From NCBI RefSeq assembly GCF_004345665.1, contig NZ_SLWR01000011.1:124001-188000 (forward strand): a DNA stretch of 64,000 nucleotides. Reading direction: 5' to 3'. The position numbers and the translations under genes were made by a program. Below are positions 52,637 through 61,185 of the stretch, one piece after another. The first letter of the stretch is position 1; each line of letters starts with the position of its first letter. A model generated the notes under the pieces. The model was not told where the DNA came from. It did no database searches and worked only from the letters and a program-made list of their open reading frames with translations. The stretch comes from Kribbella antiqua. Lineage in GTDB: Bacteria; Actinomycetota; Actinomycetes; Propionibacteriales; Kribbellaceae.

Positions 52637-53577
52637 TGATCTCCCCTGGCCTGCGACAGAAACGCCGCCGGGAGGCACTTCGCAACGTCGCCTTCCTCTC
52701 CCCTTGGCTGATCGGCGTCAGCGTCTTCTTCCTCTACCCGCTCATCTCCACCGTCTACTTCAGTTTCATGCGGTACGACGGTTTCACGCCCCCGACCTGG
52801 ACCGGCCTGAAGAACTGGCAGTACGTCTTCACCGACTACCCGTTCTTCTGGCCGGCGCTCCGGAACACCCTCTGGCTCGTCGTCGTAATGGTCACGCTCC
52901 GGGTGATCTTCGGACTCGGCATCGGCCTGCTGATCACCAAGGTGAAGACCGGCGCCGGCTTCTTCCGGACCGCCTTCTACCTGCCGTACCTGGCTCCGCC
53001 GGTCGCCGCCACGATGGCGTTCGCGTTCCTGCTCAACCCGGGCACCGGGCCGGTGAACAACATCCTCGGCGCGATCGGGTTGCCACAGCCGGGCTGGTTC
53101 AACGACCCGCACTGGTCGAAGCCGGCGCTGACCCTGCTCGCGTTGTGGGGCATCGGCGACCTGATGGTGATCTTCATGGCGTCGCTGCTCGACGTACCGC
53201 AGGAGCAGTACGAAGCGGCGTCGCTGGACGGTGCGGGCCGCTGGCAACAGTTCCGGTTCGTGACGCTGCCGAACATCTCGCCGATCATCCTGTTCGCGGT
53301 CGTCACCGGCGTCATCCAGACCATGCAGTACTACACGCAGCCGCTCGTCGCCGGGAAGGTTGCCAGCGGCATCATCGGTGGCTCGGGGCAACAGGTCGAG
53401 CCGGGCTATCCGGACAAGTCGACGCTGACGTTGCCGCAACTCGTGTACCACCTGGGCTTCCAGCGGTTCGACACCGGCGGCGCGTGCGTGATCGCGCTGG
53501 TGCTGTTCGCGCTGGCGATGGTGTTCACCGCTCTGCTGATGCGCCGCGGCAGCGGCTTCCTGGCCACCAACGACTGA
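52636..53577 (+). CDS. ABC importer permease (MalF-like)
   Basis: 313 residues with six helices. The EAA loop reads EAASLDGAGRWQQFRFVTLPNISP. A periplasmic loop of about 45 residues (residues 215-262) contains GKVASGIIGGSGQQVEPGYPDKSTL. ATG shares its A with the TGA of the binding protein. Works with the MalG-like subunit that follows and an unlinked ATPase. Confidence 0.92.
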   Translation: MISPGLRQKRRREALRNVAFLSPWLIGVSVFFLYPLISTVYFSFMRYDGFTPPTWTGLKNWQYVFTDYPFFWPALRNTLWLVVVMVTLRVIFGLGIGLLITKVKTGAGFFRTAFYLPYLAPPVAATMAFAFLLNPGTGPVNNILGAIGLPQPGWFNDPHWSKPALTLLALWGIGDLMVIFMASLLDVPQEQYEAASLDGAGRWQQFRFVTLPNISPIILFAVVTGVIQTMQYYTQPLVAGKVASGIIGGSGQQVEPGYPDKSTLTLPQLVYHLGFQRFDTGGACVIALVLFALAMVFTALLMRRGSGFLATND

Positions 53578-53590
53578 AAGGGGTCCACCG

Positions 53591-54475
53591 ATGACGGCAA
53601 CTGCCTTGACCTCTCCGGTCACCCTCACCACCGCTGCACGCACCGCCCGCCGTACTCGCTTCCTCCATTGGATCGCGGTCCATTCACTCGCGATCGCAGC
53701 CGCCTTGTTCTTCGTCCTTCCGTTCGTGTTCGTGTTCCTCACTGCTCTGATGAGTGATCAGCAAGCGCTCACGCGGGACCTGTGGCCCGACAGCTGGCAT
53801 TGGGAGAACCTGCGGGCCGTCTGGGAGACACCAGGCTTCCTCACCTGGTGGAAGAACACCTTGATGTACGCCGGTCTCGGCACAGCGCTGACGTTGTTGT
53901 CGAGTATCCCGGTCGCCTACGCGCTCGCGCGATTCAAGTTCCGCGGCCGGAACCTGGCGTTGATGCTGGTGATCTCCACGATGATGCTGCCGCCACAGGT
54001 AGTGATCGTGCCGATGTACCTGTTCTGGGCCAAGCAGCTGCACCTGTCCGGGACGTTGTGGCCGCTGATCATCCCGATGGCGTTCACCGACGCCTTCTCG
54101 GTCTTCCTGCTGCGGCAGTTCCTGCTGACCATCCCGAAGGACTACGTGGACGCCGCGAAGGTGGACGGCTGCGGGGACTTCAGGGCGCTGGTCCGGATCG
54201 TCCTGCCGATGGCGAAGCCGGCCGTCGCCGCGGTCGCGCTGTTCCAGTTCTTCTACTGCTGGAACGACTACTTCGGGCCGCAGATCTACGCCAGCGAGAA
54301 CCCGGCCGCCTGGACGCTCAGCTACGGCCTGGAGTCGTTCAAAGGCGCTCACCACACCAATTGGAACCTCACGATGGCCGCCACGCTGCTGGTGCTGGCG
54401 CCAGTGATCATCCTGTTCTTCTTCGCCCAGAAGGCCTTCATCGAAGGCGTCACACTCACAGGGGTCAAGGGTTGA
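53591..54475 (+). CDS. ABC importer permease (MalG-like)
   Basis: 294 residues from ATG 53591 (AAAGGGG upstream), with six helices, EAA loop DAAKVDGCGDFRALVRIVLPMAKP (first Glu replaced by Asp), and the C-terminal SGVKG-like tail (LTGVKG). The stop TGA contains the TTG start of the GH4 gene, coupling transport and enzyme production. Confidence 0.92.
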   Translation: MTATALTSPVTLTTAARTARRTRFLHWIAVHSLAIAAALFFVLPFVFVFLTALMSDQQALTRDLWPDSWHWENLRAVWETPGFLTWWKNTLMYAGLGTALTLLSSIPVAYALARFKFRGRNLALMLVISTMMLPPQVVIVPMYLFWAKQLHLSGTLWPLIIPMAFTDAFSVFLLRQFLLTIPKDYVDAAKVDGCGDFRALVRIVLPMAKPAVAAVALFQFFYCWNDYFGPQIYASENPAAWTLSYGLESFKGAHHTNWNLTMAATLLVLAPVIILFFFAQKAFIEGVTLTGVKG

Positions 54476-55725
54476 AGCTCACAGTCGTCGGTGGCGGATC
54501 CACCTACACCCCCGAACTCGTCGACGGCTTCGCCCGGCTGCGCGACACTTTGCCGGTCTCCGAACTCGTCCTGGTCGACCCGGCCGCCGACCGGCTCTCG
54601 TTGATCGGTGGTCTGGCTGAACGGATATTCGCCAAGCAAGGCCATCCCGGTCGCGTGGTGACTACGTCAGACCTGGACGCCGGGATCGACGGCGCGGACG
54701 CCGTACTGCTGCAGCTGCGGGTCGGTGGGCAGGCCGCGCGCAACGAGGATGAGACGTGGCCGCTGGAGTGTGGCTGTGTCGGGCAGGAGACGACCGGTGC
54801 CGGCGGCCTCGCCAAGGCGCTGCGGACGGTTCCCGTCGTACTGGATATTGCCGAGCGAGTACGGCGTACCAACCCGGACGCGTGGATCATCGACTTCACC
54901 AACCCGGTCGGGATCGTGACGCGGGCGCTGTTGTCGCAGGGGCACAAGGCGGTGGGGTTGTGCAACGTGGCCATCGGGTTCCAGCGGCGGTTCGCAGGGC
55001 TGCTGGGAGTGGCGCCGGAGCACGTGTCGCTGGATCATGTCGGGCTGAACCACCTGACGTGGGAACGCGCCGTACGGGTGGATGGCGAGGACAAGCTGCC
55101 ATCGCTGCTGGCGTCGCATGTCGACGAGCTCGCCGACTCGTTGAAGTTGCCGGCGTCGGTGTTGCTGCAGTTGGGCGTCGTACCATCGTACTACCTTCGC
55201 TATTACTACGCGCACGACGAAGCGGTGAGTGAGTTGCTGTCCAAGCCGTCGCGGGCGGCCGAGGTGGCTGCGATCGAGAAGCAGCTCTTGGATCTCTATG
55301 CGGATCCTTCGCTGTGTGAGAAACCCGCACTGCTTGAGAAGCGCGGTGGTGCGTATTACTCCGAGGCCGCTGTCGCGCTGGCGTCGTCTTTGCTGAACGA
55401 CACGGGCGACGTGCAGGTCGTCAACACGCTGAACAACGGAACGTTGCCGTTCCTGCCCGACGACGCGGTCATCGAAGTGCCTGCAGTCGTTGGCTCCGAC
55501 GGCTGCAGGCCGTTGCCGGTAGCAACACTCGAGCCTTTGTACGCCGGTCTCGTATCGCATGTGACCGCGTATGAGCAGCTGGCGCTGGAGGCCGCGCTGA
55601 AGGGCGGGTCAGAGCGAGTCTTCGAAGCGCTGCTGGCGCATCCGCTGGTCGGGCAGATCTCGCTCGCGGAAGAACTGACCGGCAAGCTGCTCGCCCACAA
55701 CCAGGCGTATCTGCCATGGGCGTAG
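54472..55725 (+). CDS. GH4 family glycosidase (6-phospho-beta-glucosidase-like)
   Basis: 417 residues from TTG 54472 inside the permease stop. The N-terminal NAD-binding loop is VVGGGSTYTPEL, the GH4 catalytic metal is bound by C164 (GLCNVAIG) and H194 (VGLNHLTW), and TNPVGIVTRALL and QVVNTLNNGTLPFLPDDAVIEVPA are typical of 6-phospho-beta-glucosidases. GH4 enzymes need NAD+ and Mn2+ and work by oxidation-elimination. The usual substrate is made by a PTS, but here uptake is by an ABC importer and a kinase gene follows. Confidence 0.92.
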   Translation: MKLTVVGGGSTYTPELVDGFARLRDTLPVSELVLVDPAADRLSLIGGLAERIFAKQGHPGRVVTTSDLDAGIDGADAVLLQLRVGGQAARNEDETWPLECGCVGQETTGAGGLAKALRTVPVVLDIAERVRRTNPDAWIIDFTNPVGIVTRALLSQGHKAVGLCNVAIGFQRRFAGLLGVAPEHVSLDHVGLNHLTWERAVRVDGEDKLPSLLASHVDELADSLKLPASVLLQLGVVPSYYLRYYYAHDEAVSELLSKPSRAAEVAAIEKQLLDLYADPSLCEKPALLEKRGGAYYSEAAVALASSLLNDTGDVQVVNTLNNGTLPFLPDDAVIEVPAVVGSDGCRPLPVATLEPLYAGLVSHVTAYEQLALEAALKGGSERVFEALLAHPLVGQISLAEELTGKLLAHNQAYLPWA

Positions 55726-56693
55726 GGGGAGTACTCGCGTTCGACGCCGGCAACAGCAAGACCGACGTGGCGCTGGTGTCCGCCGACGGGCAGGTGTTGG
55801 GTACGGCGCGCGGCGGCGGGTTCAATCCGCAGACCATCGGCGCCGACGCGGCCGTGGCTGCGTTGGAGCCGCTGGTGGTCGCTGCCGCCTCGTCAGCTGG
55901 ACTCGCGGGGCTGCCGCTTGTGGAGCATGTGTCGGCGTGCCTGGCGAACGCCGACCTGCCGATCGAGGAAGAGCGGCTGGCCAAGGCCTTCGAGTCCTAC
56001 GGCTGGGGGCGGTCGGTGCACGTCACCAACGACACCTTCGCCCTGCTGCGCGCGGGAGTCGACGAGCCGCGCGGAGTGGCGGTGGTCTGCGGCGCGGGCA
56101 TCAACTGCGCTGGCCTGCTGCCGGACGGGCGTACCGCTCGCTTTCCCGCCTTGGGGAAGCTGTCCGGTGATTGGGGCGGTGGGCAACAACTCGCCGCGGA
56201 GGCGATCTGGGCGGCGGCTCGGGCTGACGACGGCCGTGGTCCGGCGACCGCGTTGGTCGGCGCACTGTCGGCTCACTTCGAGGTGAGGTCGCTGACGGCG
56301 CTGCTGGAGGGCTTGCATCTCGGCCACATTCCAGTCGAGCGGCAACTCGAGGCGGCGCCGGTGCTATTCCAGGTCGCGGCCGCTGGTGATGCGGTGGCGG
56401 CTCAGATCGTTGGGCAGCAGGCTTCGGAGATTGTCACCATGGCGGTCGTGGCGTTGCGCCGGCTGGAGCTGCTCGACGAGCCGGTGCCGGTGGTGCTCGG
56501 CGGCGGCGTTCTCACTGCCGGACACCCGCTGCTGGTCGACAGCGTCGTACGGCTGCTGGCCGAGGCTGCTCCGAAGGCGATGCCGCGGGTGGTCGACGTA
56601 CCGCCAGTGGTCGGGGCGGTGCTGTTGGGTCTGGATCACATCTCCGCGCCGGAGTCGGCGGCAGCAGCGGTACGCGCGGCTTTTGCCGCCTGA
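55716..56693 (+). CDS. BadF/BadG/BcrA/BcrD-type sugar kinase (GlcNAc-kinase-like)
   Basis: 325 residues from ATG 55716, overlapping the GH4 gene by 10 bp. LAFDAGNSKTDVALV is the phosphate-1 loop, NDTFALLRAG the catalytic Asp region, GAGINCAGLLPDG and SGDWGGGQQLAAEAI the phosphate-2 region, and VVLGGGVLTAGHPLL the adenosine motif. The family includes N-acetylglucosamine kinases. Position in the operon suggests that it phosphorylates the imported glycoside to make the GH4 substrate, or a released monosaccharide. Last gene before a strong terminator. Confidence 0.88.
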   Translation: MGVGGVLAFDAGNSKTDVALVSADGQVLGTARGGGFNPQTIGADAAVAALEPLVVAAASSAGLAGLPLVEHVSACLANADLPIEEERLAKAFESYGWGRSVHVTNDTFALLRAGVDEPRGVAVVCGAGINCAGLLPDGRTARFPALGKLSGDWGGGQQLAAEAIWAAARADDGRGPATALVGALSAHFEVRSLTALLEGLHLGHIPVERQLEAAPVLFQVAAAGDAVAAQIVGQQASEIVTMAVVALRRLELLDEPVPVVLGGGVLTAGHPLLVDSVVRLLAEAAPKAMPRVVDVPPVVGAVLLGLDHISAPESAAAAVRAAFAA

Positions 56694-56697
56694 GCTC

Positions 56698-56736
56698 GGT
56701 GGCCCGGCCCGGACCCCTGCGCCGGGCCGGGCCACC
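56698..56736 (+). terminator. Strong hairpin terminator after the sugar operon
   Basis: GGTGGCCCGGCCCGG and CCGGGCCGGGCCACC form a perfect 15-bp stem (17 bp with the flanking TC/GA) around a 9-nt loop, 5 bp after the kinase stop. No T tract follows. Confidence 0.8.
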
Positions 56737-56796
56737 GACGTACGGATCGTCCAGGGTGCTGGACGGGTCGGCCCGGCACCAGCTTTTCCAGCCTGC

Positions 56797-56831
56797 TTGA
56801 AAGGCCCGTTTGAAAGGTCTCGCTTGAAAGG
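56797..56831 (+). repeat. Three direct TTGAAAGG repeats
   Basis: TTGAAAGG occurs at 56797-56804, 56810-56817 and 56824-56831, with 13- and 14-bp periods, in the short space before the RHH-like gene. Such iterons may be activator or repressor half-sites. Function inferred. Confidence 0.55.
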
Positions 56832-56843
56832 CTTCTGTAGCGG

Positions 56844-56859
56844 TGTAATCATGATTACA
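56844..56859. promoter_or_regulatory. Perfect 16-bp palindrome overlapping the start codon
   Basis: TGTAATCATGATTACA is fully palindromic without spacer and its last base is the first base of the next gene's ATG (56859). The region is AT-rich for this genome. Probable operator; it may also serve as the -10 area of a leaderless transcript. Confidence 0.65.
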
Positions 56860-57389
56860 TGAGTACACAGACAGACAGTGAGCGGGTGCGAGGCTGGCTC
56901 ACCGGACGGCTTCCGGCCGAGTGGTTCGAGGGTGATCCCGAGCTGAGCATCGACCGGGACGAGATCCTGATCGTCGGCCGGATCCCGGCGCCGGAGCAGA
57001 GCGGCGACGTCAGCGCCGCCGAACGGTCCGCGGCCGAGGAGGGCCGGATCAAGCAGTACCGCGAGGACACCCGGGAGCGGCGGATCGAGATCGCCCGCGA
57101 ACTCGAGCACGCGACCCGGCGCAAGGTCGCCTGGGGCGTCCGCTGCGGCGAGACCCGGACGATCTTCACCTCGTTGTCCGCTCCGGTGATGACCCGGCTG
57201 CGGCAGCCCGAACGCCAGGTCCTCGACACGCTCGTGGACGCCGGCGTCGCCCGCTCCCGCAGCGACGCCCTCGGCTGGTGCGTCAAACTCGTCGCCCAGC
57301 ACAGCGAGACCTGGCTCGCCGACCTCCGCGAAGCCATGTCCAAGGTCGAAGACGTCCGCCGCGCGGGGCCTGACGCCACCGAGAGCTGA
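56859..57389 (+). CDS. Conserved protein with C-terminal ribbon-helix-helix-like segment
   Basis: 176 residues. The N-terminal part has WLTGRLPAEWFEG and IDRDEILIVGRIP; the middle is charged and helical with several Arg/Glu; the C-terminal part ERQVLDTLVDAGVARSRSDALGWCVKLVAQH resembles a ribbon-helix-helix DNA-binding unit. The ATG overlaps a perfect palindrome, which would suit autoregulation (inference). There is no ribosome-binding site at normal distance, so the mRNA may be leaderless. Followed by a perfect terminator. Confidence 0.8.
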   Translation: MSTQTDSERVRGWLTGRLPAEWFEGDPELSIDRDEILIVGRIPAPEQSGDVSAAERSAAEEGRIKQYREDTRERRIEIARELEHATRRKVAWGVRCGETRTIFTSLSAPVMTRLRQPERQVLDTLVDAGVARSRSDALGWCVKLVAQHSETWLADLREAMSKVEDVRRAGPDATES

Positions 57390-57393
57390 ACGC

Positions 57394-57427
57394 AGAACAG
57401 GCGGGCAACGAGCTGCCCGCCTGTTCT
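57394..57427. terminator. Bidirectional hairpin terminator
   Basis: AGAACAGGCGGGCA and TGCCCGCCTGTTCT make a perfect 14-bp stem with a 6-nt loop between convergent genes, 4 bp after one stop and 16 bp before the other. Confidence 0.8.
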
Positions 57428-57443
57428 GGGTTGGTTGGTTGGA

Positions 57444-58322
57444 TCAGCGTCGGCCGCCCTCCCAGTTGCCGTCGGGGGTGGTGCCGTTGGACCAGCCGCC
57501 GGACTGCGGCGCGCCGTGGGTCGCCGGATGCTGCTCCGGCGGCGGGTAGTCGCCCTGCTGCTCGTAGCCACCCTGCTGGTAGCCGGGCTGCTGCTGGTAA
57601 CCGCCTTGGTCGTAGCCGGTCGTCGTCGTACCGTTAGAGCCCATCGGGCCGTTGGCGCCCGTCTTCATCATCGTGTTGCGGTCGAACAGGTTGCTGAGCG
57701 CGCGTCCCGCCATCTCGCGACCGCCGAGCCCGAAGGCCAGCCCCATCGCCAGCGCCGCGCCGGCGAGAACGATCAGCAGCGTGTTGCCGGTCAGCTGTAC
57801 GGCGATGCCGAGCTGCGTCAGCGCTGCGAACGCGGCGTACACGAGGATCGCGTACTTACCCACCTTGGCGAGCGTTTCGTTGCCGGTGGCACCACGGATG
57901 ATCGCGGCCAGGAAGTTCGCGAACAACGCAGCCAGGCAGACGATCACGATCGCGGCGAAGACCCGCGGGATGTAGCCGAGCATGTCGCTCATGAACGCCG
58001 AGATCTCCGGCACCCCGAGCGCGGACGCGAACATCGTGAAGCTGATCAGGAACACGAACCAGAACACGACCTTGCCCAGCATCGCCGACGCGGTCAGCCC
58101 CGTGCCCGACCGCTGCAGCACGCCGGACACCCCGGCCCGATCCATCCACTGGTCGAATCCGACCTTGCCGAGCAGTTTGCCGACGAGCTTGCCGAGGACC
58201 TTGGCGACGAAGTAGCCGACCACCAGGATGACCAGCCCGCCCAGCAGGTTCGGCACGAACCCGAGAAGCTTGCTGAAGGCATCTTCGAACGGTTGAGTGA
58301 AGTCGATCGCTAGCGCGGACAT
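57444..58322 (-). CDS. MscS-type TM-helix repeat membrane protein
   Basis: 292 residues from ATG 58322. Four or five helices, with two copies of the conserved TM-helix pattern of PF05552-type proteins (PNLLGGLVILVVGYFVAKVLGKLVGKLL and IPRVFAAIVIVCLAALFANFLAAIIRG). They are followed by GLAFGLGGREMAGR, which resembles the pore-lining TM3 of MscS. The C-terminal 85 residues are Gly/Gln/Tyr/Pro-rich with repeated GYQQ-type units and probably disordered. It lacks the MscS beta domain, so channel activity is uncertain. Confidence 0.82.
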   Translation of the reverse strand: MSALAIDFTQPFEDAFSKLLGFVPNLLGGLVILVVGYFVAKVLGKLVGKLLGKVGFDQWMDRAGVSGVLQRSGTGLTASAMLGKVVFWFVFLISFTMFASALGVPEISAFMSDMLGYIPRVFAAIVIVCLAALFANFLAAIIRGATGNETLAKVGKYAILVYAAFAALTQLGIAVQLTGNTLLIVLAGAALAMGLAFGLGGREMAGRALSNLFDRNTMMKTGANGPMGSNGTTTTGYDQGGYQQQPGYQQGGYEQQGDYPPPEQHPATHGAPQSGGWSNGTTPDGNWEGGRR

Positions 58323-58559
58323 TCGGACTTCCTTCCGGACTGGCCCGTGCACCCGCCGCCGCGCACACACCTGCACACGACCCCGTGCCACGGGCGGATG
58401 CAGTGGTGTCTAGTATCCCCCGTGCCCGCCGGCCGGGACCGCAAACTGTGTCTCAGCCCGGTTAAGGGCCGATGTCAACGAAAAGTGTTTGCATAAGGCA
58501 ATCACCGTACGGCGGCTTGGATCCTTACCCCGGCGGCTGAACCGGTCCAGATGGTTGTC
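58323..58559. other. Intergenic region, 237 bp
   Basis: Contains the upstream region of the MscS-helix gene and the end region of the Zn-peptidase cluster. A Cys/Arg-rich frame extending the MscS-helix gene upstream to 58391 is not considered real. AT-richer bases at 58473-58507 may include a promoter, but no consensus was clear. No hairpin terminator was noted. Confidence 0.4.
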
Positions 58560-59444
58560 TCAGCTGACCAGCTTCGCCGGGGCCGTGAAGGTGTTGCAGG
58601 AAGCCGGGTCGGCGGAGCCGAAGGCCCGCAGACTCCAGTAGCCGTGGCTCTTGCGGGAGCCGTGGTCGCGGATCGGCTTCGGGCTGCCGTTGTCGTCGCC
58701 GTAGTGCTTGACCAGGTACTTCCAATCCTCGAAGCCTTCGCCGGTCAGGCCGAATGCTCGCTTGTTCGCGCCGAGGAACGCGGCGCCCAGACAACTCGCC
58801 TGCAGCTCGAGTCTTCGCTCGGCCTCCAATTGAGCGGCTTTGGTCGTATCCACGTAGGGCATGTCGTACATCGACAGAATGCCGACCGCGGCCTGGAGAT
58901 GGTGGCCGTATTCGTGCGAGAGCGTGTACTGGAAATCCACCAGGGTCAAGTCGCCCGGATCGGACTCGACGTACTGCGGCCACTCGAAACAGATGGCCCG
59001 GTCCGCCGAGGTGTAGAAGGCATCGGTGTTCGACGGCGGATCGGCGCAGAAGGTGGTCGGGTCCTTCTTGCTATAGGCAACGAGTGCCGGCTTGTCGAAG
59101 TACATATCGGTTTTCGCGACCAGCGGCGCCCACGCTCGCTGGAGGCAATCCACCATGACTTGCCCATACGCGAGCAGCGCCGCCTTGGACATCAACCGTG
59201 CTCTCGGCAACTGACAACTCACCGCAGGCACGCGGCCCGCCGTGTAGAGCTTGCTCCGCGTCGCCTGCTGCATCAGGTCATACGTGATCGCGCCCTTTGG
59301 CTTCGGCACAGTACGTGGCGTTGCCGACGTCGACGGCGTGGCCTCAGCGACCGCATGCTCAGCCTTCCGAGTCGCGACCCCCGCCCCAACAACAACCAGT
59401 ACGACGACAACCGCCAGCCCGACGGCTTTCGCCGTACGGGCCAT
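58560..59444 (-). CDS. Neutral zinc metallopeptidase (YpfJ-type), paralogue 1
   Basis: 294 residues from ATG 59444. An N-terminal signal anchor (about 8-24), then an external domain with zinc motif HEYGHH (H177, E178, H181), an upstream C-x~30-C pair (SCQ..., DCLQRAW) and the late RRLELQASCLGAAFLGANK containing the third ligand region. Ends with a conserved block RDHGSRKS...SADPASCNTF. Its start shares the A of the stop codon of paralogue 2 (TGATG). Substrate unknown. Confidence 0.88.
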   Translation of the reverse strand: MARTAKAVGLAVVVVLVVVGAGVATRKAEHAVAEATPSTSATPRTVPKPKGAITYDLMQQATRSKLYTAGRVPAVSCQLPRARLMSKAALLAYGQVMVDCLQRAWAPLVAKTDMYFDKPALVAYSKKDPTTFCADPPSNTDAFYTSADRAICFEWPQYVESDPGDLTLVDFQYTLSHEYGHHLQAAVGILSMYDMPYVDTTKAAQLEAERRLELQASCLGAAFLGANKRAFGLTGEGFEDWKYLVKHYGDDNGSPKPIRDHGSRKSHGYWSLRAFGSADPASCNTFTAPAKLVS

Positions 59445-60751
59445 CAGCTCACCTTTTTCGCGGCGACGCTGAAGGTGTTGCAGGAGGCGGGGCTGGTGGA
59501 TTTGAAGGCAGGGCCCACCCAGAGCCACTGGCTCTTGCGGGAGCCGTGGTCACGGACCTTCTTCGGGTTGTACTCGTCGCCGCTGTGCTGGACCTCCCAC
59601 TCCCACAGGTCCAGCTTCGTACCGCGGAGCCCGAGTGCTTTCTTGTTCGCTCCGAGGAAGCTGGCACCGAGGCAGCTTGCCTGCAGCTCCTTCCGGCGGC
59701 TCCACTCGAGCTTCTCCGCCTCGGTCTTCGCCCAACCCTCACGGGACCACGACGCGGTCAGGATCTCGGTCATCTCCTGCACATGATGGCCGTACTCGTG
59801 CGCCATCGTGTCCATCATCCAGATTCGGGCCGCGAGCGGATCCTCCTTGTAGTTGGCCAGATCGCTCTTCCAGTTGATGCTGATGGTCTCGTCGTCGCCG
59901 CAGTAGTACGCCGTGGCGGCCTCGCCGATGCAGGACGACTGCGGCATCTGCTTGCTCTGCAGGACGACCTTCGGGGCGCGGAACTGGTAGCCGGCTTTGG
60001 CGATGACCGGCTCCCAGGCGCGGTTCAGGCATGGGAGGAGAGCCTTGTAGTAGTTCAGGATCGTCGACTGCGAGTTCGGTTTGATGCTGGGTTCTTTGCA
60101 GTTGACGTTTGGGACTTTGCCGGCGGTGTAGAGCTTGTTCTGGCGGAGGCGGACCAGGTCGGGGACCGGCTGGACCGTGACGGTGACGGTCGGGTCGGCC
60201 GGGACCGGGAGTGGGGCCTCGGACTTCTTCACCGACGGGCGAGCCATCGGGCTGTCGACGTTGTCGTAGGAGTCGATGATCTTGAAGCCGGCGATCGTGG
60301 CGCCGGTGACCATGACCAGTGCCAGCACGGACAGGCCGGCGACCACTGCCTTCGAGTACTGCCGGGCCGGCGGCTTGATCGGCGGCGGTTCAGCGGAGTA
60401 TTGAGCGCCGTGCCGGGACGAAGGCGAGTGCCAGCCGACCGGGCGATGTCCGCCCGTACGACGGGATCCGGCCAGCGGCGTGGCGGGGGCACCGGCCAGC
60501 GGCTCCGCAGGTGGTGCGCCGAACCCGTCGGGATCAGCCGGCAGCGGCCGCGCCTTCCGTTGCAGAGTCGGGTCGACCCGCGAGACGGCCCGGGCCTTGC
60601 CGAGGCCGAGCGGCTGTTGACGGCCGGCTGTCGGCGGGCGGGCCGCCGCCAGATCACCCTCGGTCAGGATGTCGCCGGCGCCGCCCGGCAGGAAGTGTCC
60701 CGGCTTCGGCGTGGCGCCACCGGAACGCGCCGTACCATCGCTCGTCCCCAT
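59444..60751 (-). CDS. Neutral zinc metallopeptidase (YpfJ-type), paralogue 2
   Basis: 435 residues from ATG 60751. A cytoplasmic N-terminal tail of about 165 residues, Pro/Ala/Arg-rich and opening with TPKPGHFLPGGAGD, leads to one membrane helix (about 135-160) and a peptidase domain with MAHEYGHHVQ, ELQASCLGASFLGANK and RDHGSRKS...STSPASCNTF. The motif PKPGHFLPGGAG is repeated in paralogue 3. Likely membrane-anchored with its active site outside. Confidence 0.88.
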   Translation of the reverse strand: MGTSDGTARSGGATPKPGHFLPGGAGDILTEGDLAAARPPTAGRQQPLGLGKARAVSRVDPTLQRKARPLPADPDGFGAPPAEPLAGAPATPLAGSRRTGGHRPVGWHSPSSRHGAQYSAEPPPIKPPARQYSKAVVAGLSVLALVMVTGATIAGFKIIDSYDNVDSPMARPSVKKSEAPLPVPADPTVTVTVQPVPDLVRLRQNKLYTAGKVPNVNCKEPSIKPNSQSTILNYYKALLPCLNRAWEPVIAKAGYQFRAPKVVLQSKQMPQSSCIGEAATAYYCGDDETISINWKSDLANYKEDPLAARIWMMDTMAHEYGHHVQEMTEILTASWSREGWAKTEAEKLEWSRRKELQASCLGASFLGANKKALGLRGTKLDLWEWEVQHSGDEYNPKKVRDHGSRKSQWLWVGPAFKSTSPASCNTFSVAAKKVS

Positions 60752-60768
60752 CAATTGTTTCCCGTCCG

Positions 60769-61185
60769 TCAGCCGACCTTGGCGGATGCTGCCACGAAAG
60801 TGTTGCAGGCGCCAGGATCGGTGCTCGCAAAGCCCTGGTTCATCCACAGCGCGAGACTCCTGGCGGACCCATGATCGCGGGTCTTGTCCTTGGAGTGCTC
60901 GTCGCCGCTGTGCCGGATCAGCCAGTTCCATTGCTTCAGCAGTTCGCCCCGCAGCGGGAAGCTCGCCCTGGCCGCGCCGAAGAACACCGCCGACAGACAG
61001 TTCGCCTGCAGCGCCTCCCGCCGGTCCTGCTCCAGCTCAGCGGCCGGGGTCGCGGCAGTGTCGCGCAGGTTGCCGGAGGCATCCAGGATGCCGGTCAAGT
61101 TCTGCAGGTGCGCGCCGTACACGAAGCCGAGCGACTGGGCCATGTCGACCCGCGCCACCGCCTTGTGCTTCGGGTAGTCGTCCAT
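60769..61185 (-). pseudogene. Zn-peptidase paralogue 3, C-terminal half (catalytically degenerate)
   Basis: 138 codons from ATG 61185. It continues the peptidase domain in a different frame from the 61185-61982 half: MAQSLGFVYGAHLQNLTGIL aligns with MAHEYGHHVQEMTEIL of paralogue 2, so both zinc histidines and the catalytic Glu of HEYGH are replaced (F, A and V). The closing block RDHGSARS...STDPGACNTF is kept. The ATG has GGAGG five bases upstream and overlaps the stop of the first half, so it might be made as a separate coupled polypeptide rather than being dead. Confidence 0.7.

Noticed and set aside
50243-52678. An 811-codon minus-strand frame opposite the ROK and binding-protein genes
   Set aside because: Val/Gly/Arg low-complexity sequence, no domain, antisense to two certain genes.
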